Origin: CAZMCT01 sp964564785
GTDB lineage: Bacteria; Planctomycetota; Phycisphaerae; UBA1845; Fen-1342
Length of the DNA stretch: 37,925 nt
Assembly: GCA_964564785.1 (NCBI GenBank)
Contig: CAZMCT010000023.1
Coordinates: forward strand, 1-37,925
Direction of reading: 5' to 3'
Made by a program: the position numbers and the translations under genes. The notes under the pieces were generated by a model. The model was given only the letters and a program-made list of their open reading frames with translations, ran no database searches and was not told the DNA's origin. Below are positions 6,420 through 13,551 of this stretch, piece after piece. The number at the start of each line of letters is the position of its first letter. Position 1 is the first letter of the stretch.

Positions 6420-7652
6420 TCACCCGTTGCCGTTCTCGTCGTCGACGGAAGGTGTGGCGCCGGTTTCTCGCGCGACGCCCTCCTCTTCGTCCAGCATTGT
6501 GACCTTACGGAGCAGGTGTCGGGGCAGGAAAAAGTAGCCGGCGATCAACGTCGGGATGACCGCGCTGCCGATCACGACGGTGACCAAGAAGGAGTACTGC
6601 TCCCGTGAAACGATGCCGCGGCTGAGTCCGTAGAGCGCCGAGATCGTTCCGAACGTGAGGCCCGTGGACATGAGCAACGTGTAGTACCATCGCTCCGTGC
6701 GATCCGATCGAAACGCGGCGACGATGGGATACAAGCCGAAGATCTTCGAGGCGATCTTGCCGCCCAGCAACAAGAGCACGACCGGCGGCGCGGCGAGTAC
6801 CGCCGGTATGGAGACCAGAGAACCGGCCCGGATGAAGTAGAACGGCGTGAGCAGTCCCACGGTGAGCGTGCGCAGGCGCCGGACCCAATGGTGGTCTTCT
6901 GCAGCAGCCCCCGCGAGCACCATGCCCGCGATGTAGGCGGGTAGAACGGCTTCACTGCCCGACCACAGCGCCAGTGCACCGAACCCAAAGAGCACCAGCA
7001 GGACCCATTTCGTGCGCACGGCGGCGGTTCGATTCGCGTATCGACGGGTCAACCACCTCGTGAGCACGGGCAGGACCGTCAATCCCGCAACGGAAGCGCC
7101 GAGGAACACCGCCGTCTTGTAGGTGAACGGCGCAAAGAGCAACCCGAGTGCGATCACGGTTCCCAGGTCGTTGATGAAACACGCCCCGAGAATGCCCTTC
7201 CCGAAGTCGGTGCGGTTGAAACCGGTCTCCAGCATGACCGCATAGACCACCGCCATCGACGTGGTGGAGAGCGCGATCCCCGCGAGCCAACTCGCCCGCG
7301 CGTCCCACGCCAGCACGTAGCGCGCCACGGCGGCGCAGCCCAGGAACGGCGCCAGAAAACCGACAAGCCCCACGACGATGATCTCTCTCCACTTTGTGCG
7401 CAGCACCATCGGTTCGAGTTCCGCGCCCGCCAGAAACGTCAGCATCACGGCGCCCGCGGCCGCCAGAAAACGGAGCCACTCAGAATTGGCTCCCAGTGAA
7501 TCGGGACCGCCGTAGTGCTCCGCCGCGGCTCCCGCGGCGATGCCCAAACATATTTCGACCAAGGCGATCGAGATTCGCAGGTGAGCGGCGAGGATCGTGG
7601 CCAGGACGGCCAAGGCGAGCCAGACGGCAGCCAGCGAGAATGTCGTTGTCAT
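6420..7652 (-). CDS. CPA-type cation/proton antiporter under a fluoride riboswitch
   Basis: A 410-residue integral membrane protein starting at ATG 7652 (MTTTFSLAAVWLALAVL); the frame open upstream to 7901 is leader RNA. About 12 hydrophobic segments are visible. Family marks include FLAGAELEP in the fourth helix region and CFINDLGTVIALG, whose Asn-Asp pair sits where the ion-binding ND/DD pair of monovalent cation:proton antiporters lies; this is preceded by STTSMAVVYAVMLE. The C-terminal ~30 residues are a charged cytosolic tail. Because the leader carries an apparent fluoride aptamer with an expression platform, the likely role is fluoride export or fluoride resistance; antiporters of this superfamily are among the known fluoride-riboswitch genes. 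No SD stronger than AGAAC is present. Confidence 0.85.
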   Translation of the reverse strand: MTTTFSLAAVWLALAVLATILAAHLRISIALVEICLGIAAGAAAEHYGGPDSLGANSEWLRFLAAAGAVMLTFLAGAELEPMVLRTKWREIIVVGLVGFLAPFLGCAAVARYVLAWDARASWLAGIALSTTSMAVVYAVMLETGFNRTDFGKGILGACFINDLGTVIALGLLFAPFTYKTAVFLGASVAGLTVLPVLTRWLTRRYANRTAAVRTKWVLLVLFGFGALALWSGSEAVLPAYIAGMVLAGAAAEDHHWVRRLRTLTVGLLTPFYFIRAGSLVSIPAVLAAPPVVLLLLGGKIASKIFGLYPIVAAFRSDRTERWYYTLLMSTGLTFGTISALYGLSRGIVSREQYSFLVTVVIGSAVIPTLIAGYFFLPRHLLRKVTMLDEEEGVARETGATPSVDDENGNG

Positions 7653-7675
7653 GGAGTTCTTTTGGCGTCCAGCAC

Positions 7676-7698
7676 AAAAAAACCTGCCGAATGGCAGG
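7676..7698 (-). terminator. Intrinsic terminator inside the antiporter leader
   Basis: On the minus strand CCTGCC-ATTC-GGCAGG (7698-7683) forms a 6-bp GC-rich hairpin followed directly by seven T residues (7682-7676). It lies 24 bases before the antiporter start, so it can only act as a regulated attenuator, not as the end of a gene. Confidence 0.8.
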
Positions 7699-7739
7699 GT
7701 ACCAGGCGCCCGGTGACAACCCTGCCGATCGGCGGCAGG
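7683..7739 (-). promoter_or_regulatory. Competing hairpin segments of the riboswitch expression platform
   Basis: Four 6-nt segments alternate in the transcript: CCTGCC (7739-7734), GGCAGG (7726-7721), CCTGCC (7698-7693) and GGCAGG (7688-7683). The first overlaps the 3' strand of aptamer stem P1 by two bases. Pairing of 1 with 2 leaves 3 and 4 free to form the terminator; if ligand-bound aptamer holds 1, segment 2 can pair with 3 and prevent termination. This predicts an ON switch. Confidence 0.6.
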
Positions 7740-7784
7740 AGTCATCAGCCCTTTGGGGGCGGTTCCGTGGGGGACTCCATCCCC
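7734..7784 (-). promoter_or_regulatory. Fluoride riboswitch (crcB motif) aptamer
   Basis: Read on the minus strand from 7784, the transcript begins GGGGATGGAGTCCCCC and ends GGGCTGATGACTCCTGCC, matching the crcB/fluoride aptamer I recall from Pseudomonas and Thermotoga. Stem P1 is GGAGTC (7778-7773) with GACTCC (7743-7738); the pseudoknot pairs GGGG (7784-7781) with CCCC near 7772-7769; the second stem pairs GCCC with GGGC across CCAAA. The conserved CTGATGAC joining sequence is present. The aptamer begins about six bases after the expected transcription start and precedes an attenuator and a CPA-type antiporter gene. Confidence 0.88.
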
Positions 7785-7796
7785 TTTGCTTGAACT

Positions 7797-7825
7797 ATGG
7801 TAGCCACCGCCGGAATCGCAGGCAA
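7797..7825 (-). promoter_or_regulatory. Sigma-70-like promoter of the riboswitch RNA
   Basis: Minus-strand -35 TTGCCT (7825-7820), 17-bp spacer and -10 TACCAT (7802-7797) predict a start near 7790, just before the first aptamer base at 7784. Each hexamer matches consensus at four positions; the spacing relative to the aptamer makes it more credible. Confidence 0.5.
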
Positions 7826-8439
7826 CCTGCTCGTAACAGCCGCGGCGAGCGCAACCAGTTGAGAGACCCGGCCGATGCGGCGCTTCGATTCGTCTGTACA
7901 CTCGTTTCTGGCGCGATTCCGGAATCGCATTGCTGTGCCGTCGCCTTCAGTGGGGCAACCTGACTGCGCAGCGCACCGAGACTCCCCCGCTCGGCCGGCG
8001 GCGTCACCCCGCCTGTCGGCCCCGCCCGCGGCAGGCGGTTCTGCGCATCCGAAGTGCAGCGCCGGGCCGCGGCCGCATTGCTGCCGCTCGTCCGGATGAT
8101 TGCGAACCGGGCGACATCGTGGAAGCTCAAGGCGCCGTCGCAGGTCGGGTACGCAGCCGGCCCGGGTCGGGTCAGGCGGCCGTCCTTGGCAGGAAGGATC
8201 GGCCTCGCGCAGTTGCCCGGGCAGCACCGATCGGCGGCAGCATTCGAACCGCTGCGCAGTCAGCACCGCTCGGCGGCCGCTCAACCCGCTGCGTCAACCG
8301 CCGTTTACGACGTCGGGTCCGATACCGACCAGCGCGATCCGGCTGCGACCACCGCGGGGGGCGGGGCTGCCCCCAACTGGCGGCGGTAGCCGCGGCGCGC
8401 GCCCGGGCGTACACTGACGGGTCTGGTGGAGAGCCCCTG
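7826..8439. other. Long intergenic region, possible decayed dockerin fragment
   Basis: No frame here has convincing coding character in full. On the minus strand at about 8150-8075 one frame reads TCDGALSFHDVARFAII, which resembles a single planctomycete dockerin-like repeat (compare CDGVLSFADINPFV in the GH13 gene of this window). It has no upstream or downstream protein context, so it may be a relic of a secreted-protein gene. The stretch also contains the upstream region of the Pat-like gene. Confidence 0.3.
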
Positions 8440-11118
8440 ATGAGCGTACGGAACCTTGAGGCGCTGTTCCGGCCGAGTTCCATCGCCGTGATCGGTGCCT
8501 CCAACGCCCCGCTGAACATCGGCGGCGTGGTGATGCGGAACCTGCTGAAGTCGGGGTTCGACGGCCCGATCATGCCCGTGAACCCGAAGTACCACTCCGT
8601 CGCCGGCGTGCTCACGTACCCCGACATCGCCCACCTGCCGCTGGTTCCCGACGTCGCCGTCGTCGCCACTCCGCCCGCGACGGTGCCGGAGCTCATCCGG
8701 CAGCTCGGCGAGCGCGGCACGCGGGCCGCGGTCGTTATCACGGCCGGGCTCGGCGGCATCCGGCAGGCCGACGGCCGCACGCTGACGCAGGCCATGCTCG
8801 ACGCGGCTCGGCCGCACAACCTGCGGGTGCTGGGCCCGAACTGCGTGGGGCTGATCGTGCCCGCGCTGGGCATGAACGCGACCTTCGCCCATAGCTCGGT
8901 CGAGCCGGGGACGCTGGCATTCGTCTCGCAGTCCGGCGGCTTCTGCACCGCCACGATCGACTGGGCCCGCGACCGCGGCATCGGTTTCTCGCACTTCGTT
9001 TCGCTGGGCGACTCGGCCGACATCGACTTCGGCGACTGCCTGGACTACTTCGCGAGCGAGCCGCAGACGACGGCGATCTTGTTGTACATGGAGTCGATCG
9101 GAGCCAACGAGGCCCGCAAGTTCATGTCCGCGGCCCGCGCCGCTGCCCGCAACAAGCCCGTCCTGGCGATCAAAGCCGGCCGGTTCGCCGAGGGGGCCCG
9201 GGCGGCCGCGTCGCACACCGGGGCACTGGCCGGGGCGGACAATGTGTATGCTGCGGCTCTGCGGCGGGCCGGTATTCTGCGGGTGTACGACCTGGACGAG
9301 CTGTTCGACGCGGTCGAGACATTGGCCCGCGCCCGGCCTTTGCAGGGCGACCGGCTGGCGATCCTGACGAACGGCGGCGGGCCGGGCGTCATCGCGACGG
9401 ATGCGCTGGTCGCGGCCCAGGGCACGCTGGCGGAATTCTCGCCGGAGACGATGCGGCGGCTGAACGAGCTGCTCCCGCCGACGTGGTCGCACGGCAACCC
9501 GATCGACATGGTCGGCGACGCGGATGCCCAGCGCTACGTGCAGACGCTCCGGATTCTCTTCGACGATCCGGGCGTCGATGCCATCCTGGTGATGAACGCG
9601 CCCAGCGCCGTCGCCCCCAGCGAGGCCGCGGCCCGCGGCATCGTCGATACGGTGAAATCGGCCGAGCTGCCGATCCTCACGAGCTGGCTCGGCGGGCAGG
9701 CCGCGCGGCAAGCCCGCCGCATCTTCGCCGAGCACGGCATCCCCACTTACGATACGCCGGAAGCGGCCGTGCGGGCCTTCATGCACATGGTTCGCTACCG
9801 CCGCAACCAGGAGATTCTCGCCCAGGTGCCGCCCTCCGCGCCGACCGGGTTCACGCCGACCCCCGGCGCGGCCCGGGCCGTGATCGAGACCGTCCTGGCC
9901 GAGGGCCGCGAGCTGCTGACCGAGCCCGAAGCCAAGCAGGTGCTCGCCGCGTACGGCATCCCGGTGGTCGAGACCCGCGTCGCGCTCAACCCGTTCGAGG
10001 CGGCCCAGATCTCCGAGCAGATGGGCTTTCCCGTGGCGCTCAAGATCCTCTCGCCGGACATCACGCACAAGTCCGACGTCGGCGGCGTCACGCTCGGGCT
10101 CGATGCCTCCGAGGACGTCTGGCAGGCCGCCGTCACGATGCTGGCCCGCGTCGGCAAACGCTACCCCAACGCACAGATCGCCGGCTTCACCGTGCAGCGC
10201 ATGGCCCAGCGGCCCCAGGCCCACGAGCTGATCATCGGCGTGAGCACCGATGCCATCTTCGGCCCGGTCATCCTCTTCGGGCGCGGCGGAACGGCCGTCG
10301 AGGTCATCGCCGACAGCACGACCGGCCTGCCCCCGGTCAACATGAGTCTCGCCCGGCACATGATCCAACGCACGCAAGTCTTCAAGCTGCTCAAGGGCTA
10401 CCGCGACCGGCCGCCGGTCGATTTCGACGCCTTGTGCCTCACGATCACGCAGGTGTCGCAACTGGTGATCGACCGGCCGGAGATCGTCGAGCTGGATATC
10501 AACCCGTTGTTCTGCGATCATGAGGGCGTGCTGGCGCTCGACGCCCGAATCCGTGTCGCGCCTAGCACCACCGGCGGAGAGCAGCGCCTCGCGATCCGGC
10601 CGTACCCGGCGGCGCTGGAGGAGACCCTGCGGCTGCGCGACGGCCGGGAGGTGTTCGTGCGGCCGATCCGGCCGGAGGACGCCCCGGCCCACAAGCGGTT
10701 CATCGCCCGCATCACGCCGGAGGACCTGCGGTTCCGGTTCCTGGGCGTGACGCGCGACGTGCCGCCGACCGAGATGGCCCGCCTGACGCAGATCGACTAC
10801 GACCGCGAAATGGCGTTCATCGCGCTCGAGTCATCCGAAGGCTGTGATGAGACGCTCGCGGTCGTGCGAAGCGTGGCGGATCCGAACGGCGTGCATGCCG
10901 ATTTCGCGGTGATGGTCCGCTCTGATCAGAAGGGCCGCGGCCTGGGCACGGCCCTGATGCAGAAGATGATCCGCTACTGCCGCAGCCGGGGCATCCAGGA
11001 GCTGGTCGGCGAGGTGCTCGAGGACAACACCGCGATGCTGAATCTCGCGCGTCAACTCGGCTTCACCACGCGTCCGCTGCCGGAAAAGGGCCGCTTCGAG
11101 ATGCGGCTGAAGCTCTGA
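8440..11118 (+). CDS. Pat-like protein: NDP-forming acyl-CoA synthetase fused to GNAT acetyltransferase
   Basis: An 892-residue protein from ATG 8440, with GGTGGAGAG in front; the open frame upstream is not protein-like. Domains in order: CoA-binding Rossmann domain (about 1-135, SIAVIGASNAPLNIGG), succinyl-CoA-ligase-like domains (about 140-460, VSQSGGF and SHTGALAG), ATP-grasp domain (about 490-710, TEPEAKQVLAAYGIPVVETR) and a C-terminal GNAT domain (about 730-892, with acetyl-CoA loop QKGRGLGTALM). This is the architecture of protein lysine acetyltransferase Pat/PatZ. His259 in SHTG, the position phosphorylated in active ADP-forming acyl-CoA synthetases, is present, so the synthetase half may be active. 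Likely role: acetyl-CoA-responsive protein acetylation, or acyl-CoA/ATP interconversion. Confidence 0.85.
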   Translation: MSVRNLEALFRPSSIAVIGASNAPLNIGGVVMRNLLKSGFDGPIMPVNPKYHSVAGVLTYPDIAHLPLVPDVAVVATPPATVPELIRQLGERGTRAAVVITAGLGGIRQADGRTLTQAMLDAARPHNLRVLGPNCVGLIVPALGMNATFAHSSVEPGTLAFVSQSGGFCTATIDWARDRGIGFSHFVSLGDSADIDFGDCLDYFASEPQTTAILLYMESIGANEARKFMSAARAAARNKPVLAIKAGRFAEGARAAASHTGALAGADNVYAAALRRAGILRVYDLDELFDAVETLARARPLQGDRLAILTNGGGPGVIATDALVAAQGTLAEFSPETMRRLNELLPPTWSHGNPIDMVGDADAQRYVQTLRILFDDPGVDAILVMNAPSAVAPSEAAARGIVDTVKSAELPILTSWLGGQAARQARRIFAEHGIPTYDTPEAAVRAFMHMVRYRRNQEILAQVPPSAPTGFTPTPGAARAVIETVLAEGRELLTEPEAKQVLAAYGIPVVETRVALNPFEAAQISEQMGFPVALKILSPDITHKSDVGGVTLGLDASEDVWQAAVTMLARVGKRYPNAQIAGFTVQRMAQRPQAHELIIGVSTDAIFGPVILFGRGGTAVEVIADSTTGLPPVNMSLARHMIQRTQVFKLLKGYRDRPPVDFDALCLTITQVSQLVIDRPEIVELDINPLFCDHEGVLALDARIRVAPSTTGGEQRLAIRPYPAALEETLRLRDGREVFVRPIRPEDAPAHKRFIARITPEDLRFRFLGVTRDVPPTEMARLTQIDYDREMAFIALESSEGCDETLAVVRSVADPNGVHADFAVMVRSDQKGRGLGTALMQKMIRYCRSRGIQELVGEVLEDNTAMLNLARQLGFTTRPLPEKGRFEMRLKL

Positions 11119-11131
11119 GCGCCCCGGGCCG

Positions 11132-11240
11132 CCGCCCCGCTCGGGGCGGGCGGGAGCTGGTGGTTCGTCGACCTTGGGCTGGCATTCGCAGCTCCTGACC
11201 GCCGCCCTGCTCGGGCGGATGCGGCCCGCCCCCGGGGCGG
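11132..11240. terminator. Three GC hairpins between convergent genes
   Basis: Between the stops of two converging genes lie three hairpins with related arms: CCGCCCC/GGGGCGG at 11132-11149, CCGCCC/GGGCGG at 11202-11218 and CCGCCCC/GGGGCGG at 11226-11240. None has a T run, so they would be U-less or Rho-assisted terminators, or a small hairpin repeat family. Either way the space of 182 bases carries no gene. Confidence 0.45.
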
Positions 11241-11300
11241 TTGTGGGACTGGCGCGCGGCGCGGTCGCCGGCACGCCGGAAAGCGGCATGCGAGAGCTCT

Positions 11301-12902
11301 TCAGACCGGCACGGGCACTTCGGCCTCGGGGTGTGCTGCCGCCGGCCGCAGCACGCCGTACTTCTCGGAGATCTGCTTCAGGCGCTCGTTGCGATAGAGG
11401 TACCAGGTGCAGGCCGGGATGAGCCGCATGCGGCCGTCGGTCACGTCCTCGTAGGCAAAAGACGCCTTGCAGTTCTCCAGCCGTGCCGCGTCGATCGAGT
11501 GATACTCCTCGAACGGCAGGACCGCGATGCGCAGCACGCGCAGCGGGTTGGTGTGCGCGTGCAGCAGGTCGCGCCACCGACAACCCCGCGCCAAGCCCCA
11601 CAGAATCCGCAGCGGGCCGAGCAGCGGGTGGCCCTTGAAGATCGGCGTGAGCACCACGCTCCGCACGACCAGCGGCGTATAGGTGACAATCACCAGGAAC
11701 TGGCCCCGCAGCCGGTCGAGCCGCTTGCGCGGGTTCAGCCGGTCCAGGGCGGCCTCGATCCGCCGACTCTGCGCCAGCAACTCCCGGGCGAGCTCCCGCA
11801 GGGGCATCTTCAGCACGCGGTTGATGCTCCGGTAGTGCTCGCCGTCGGACACCAGCAGCGTCATCGACTCGCAGTTCGGGTGTACGCCGCCCAGCATCAG
11901 CATTTCCGAACGCGACTTGGATTTGAAGAACGCCCGCGCCTTCCGCGAGCCGTGCACGATGCCCGCCGGCACGAACTCCACGTCGCCGCCCCGCACGCTC
12001 CTGCGGATCATCTGCTCGACGTCCTCCGGCGTCGTGCGCTCGACCGACTCGAATTCGCCCGGCTGCCAGTTCTCGGTCAGCGGGATCAGCCCCAGCTCGC
12101 TGATGTGGTCCACGTACTCGTGGCACAGGTCGATCAGGTCGCCCAGGTGCCGCTCGTTGATGTCCCGGGCCGCGCAGCAGATCAGTGCGTGCTTGCGCCG
12201 GCTGTACTTCTTCAGGTTCTCCAGCGCCTTCAGCTTCTTCTCGCACGCGGCCGGGTTCCGCCGCAGCCGCTGGTAGATCTCCGGCTGCCGGCCGTCAAAC
12301 GCGAGCCGCACCCGCACCTTCGCCTCGCAGAGCTTGCGGCAGTAGTCCTCGTCCGCCAGCCGCAGTCCGTTGGTCACGATCCGCGGCTTGAGCCCGTGGG
12401 CCCGTCCGAGGTTCACGATGTCCACGAGGTCGTCGCGCACCGTCGGCTCGCCCCCGAACAACTCGACCATCGGCACCGGATCGAGCCGGCCCAGCTCGGC
12501 GAACAGCTTATCGAAATACACCAGCGGCGGATGAAAGTCGAACCCCATGCCGCGCACGTTGGCGATGCAGATCGGGCAGTACATGTTGCAGCGGTTGGTG
12601 ACGTCGACGAAAACGATCGTCGGTTCGTGTGGCAGCCGGCAATGGTCGCAGTGCAGTCCACACCGCACGCGTTCGCTCGGTACGTACTGCCAGAGCTCCC
12701 GCTTCGCCTGCCACGCGGCCGCGTCGGTGCTGACCAGCGACTCGCTCGGGCCGCAGGTGGGGCATTCCTTGCGAATGAAGATCTGCCCGGCCCGCTCCAG
12801 GAAGTCGGCCGGAACCCGCGCACGGCACGTGTTGCACAGCCCCACGTTGCGGGCCCGGTCGGCACCCGCCTGATCCGGGGCGGCGGGGCACTGATTCAGC
12901 AT
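11301..12902 (-). CDS. Radical SAM enzyme, Tes/MJ0619-like
   Basis: A 533-residue protein with ATG 12902 and GAGGA upstream. The N-terminus has a zinc-ribbon-like region (Cys23, Cys26, Cys47, Cys50: LCNTCRARV, KECPTCG), then Cys81/85/88, then VTNRCNMYCPICIA (Cys105-x3-Cys109-x2-Cys112), the radical SAM [4Fe-4S] motif. ELFGGEPTVRDDL (about 158-170) supplies the GGE SAM-binding motif. This order of zinc ribbon, extra cysteines and the TNRCNxxCPIC core is typical of MJ0619-type enzymes, which include tetraether lipid synthase and bacterial relatives tied to membrane-spanning lipids. The C-terminal ~180 residues contain LVIVTYTPLVVRSVVLTPIF and a cysteine near the end (ACTWYLYRNERL). Substrate unknown; lipid chemistry is an inference from the family. 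Confidence 0.75.
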   Translation of the reverse strand: MLNQCPAAPDQAGADRARNVGLCNTCRARVPADFLERAGQIFIRKECPTCGPSESLVSTDAAAWQAKRELWQYVPSERVRCGLHCDHCRLPHEPTIVFVDVTNRCNMYCPICIANVRGMGFDFHPPLVYFDKLFAELGRLDPVPMVELFGGEPTVRDDLVDIVNLGRAHGLKPRIVTNGLRLADEDYCRKLCEAKVRVRLAFDGRQPEIYQRLRRNPAACEKKLKALENLKKYSRRKHALICCAARDINERHLGDLIDLCHEYVDHISELGLIPLTENWQPGEFESVERTTPEDVEQMIRRSVRGGDVEFVPAGIVHGSRKARAFFKSKSRSEMLMLGGVHPNCESMTLLVSDGEHYRSINRVLKMPLRELARELLAQSRRIEAALDRLNPRKRLDRLRGQFLVIVTYTPLVVRSVVLTPIFKGHPLLGPLRILWGLARGCRWRDLLHAHTNPLRVLRIAVLPFEEYHSIDAARLENCKASFAYEDVTDGRMRLIPACTWYLYRNERLKQISEKYGVLRPAAAHPEAEVPVPV

Positions 12903-12966
12903 GCGCGCATCCTCGTGCGTGTCCCAGGTACCGACCCCGCAGGGTACCCCCGCTGCGCTCGCGATG

Positions 12967-13284
12967 CTACGTCTTCGACAGAAATCCGACGCTCGACGCG
13001 AAGCACCGCTCGCGCAGTTGCTCGTGTGCGGCCGCGTCGCGCTGATCGTCGGTCCGCAGGTCCTCGAGATCGGCGCTGCACCACTCGCACTCCGCTGGCC
13101 GCACGTGGAAGCCGACGTACTCGTTCCAGACCGCGTCCCGCGACCCGAGCAGCTAGCGGCCGAGCGTCGAGCGCTTCAGGCAAGAGATGCCCTCCTCCCG
13201 GCAGATCTCGCCCCTTTCGGTTTCCATCCGGACCGGCTTGGCCCCTGCCCGAAACACTCGGCAATACGAGGACTTGCGATTCGT
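12967..13284 (-). pseudogene. Nonsense-mutated planctomycete-type small gene
   Basis: One minus-strand frame reads SSYCRVFRAGAKPVRM, METERGEICREEGISC, LKRSTLGR, then TAG (13155-13153), then LLGSRDAVWNEYVGFHVR, CEWCSADLEDL and LRERCFASSVGFLSK, to a TAG at 12969-12967. I recall this ISCxxRSTLGRYLLG...FHVxxxxCxWC...SVGFL pattern from small planctomycete proteins encoded next to sigma factors; the usual Tyr codon after LGR would need only TAC or TAT to become TAG. There is no other disruption, so it is a recently inactivated copy or a cluster remnant. No partner sigma-factor gene is present. Function unknown. Confidence 0.55.
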
Positions 13285-13551
13285 TCAGCCGGAGGACTGA
13301 CCCGATGGGACAGCCGACGGCCGCTATATCGGCGAGTGCATCTCCTACGTCGCCAACTCGCTTGACGGAGTAGAGGATGCGCTCTGCGGATGACCGAACA
13401 TCGTCGCTTCGCCCTTCATGAGCGAGCCCGGGCGGCTGGTGGTGGTTCTGCGGCTTCGACCGGACCGCGCGGACGGGACGCGACGGAGCCCCAGGGGCGG
13501 CTGGTGTGGGTCCAGAAGGGGACGCCGCCGTCGAGCCGGCAAGGAGTCTGT

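Noticed and set aside
5667..6608. Long open frames on both strands right of the tRNA
   Set aside because: Arg/Ser/Pro-rich translations typical of GC-rich shadow frames; only the two fragments at 5936-6285 look protein-like.
8305..10692. 795-codon open frame antisense to the Pat-like gene
   Set aside because: Mirror frame of a strongly supported gene; composition rich in Arg, Gly and His and no domains.
11241..13373. 710-codon open frame opposite the radical SAM gene
   Set aside because: Antisense shadow; the minus-strand frame has the Fe-S motif and ribosome site.
13390..13551. N-terminal extension of the esterase
   Set aside because: ATG 13552 has an ideal AAGGAG and starts a clean signal peptide; upstream residues are not protein-like.
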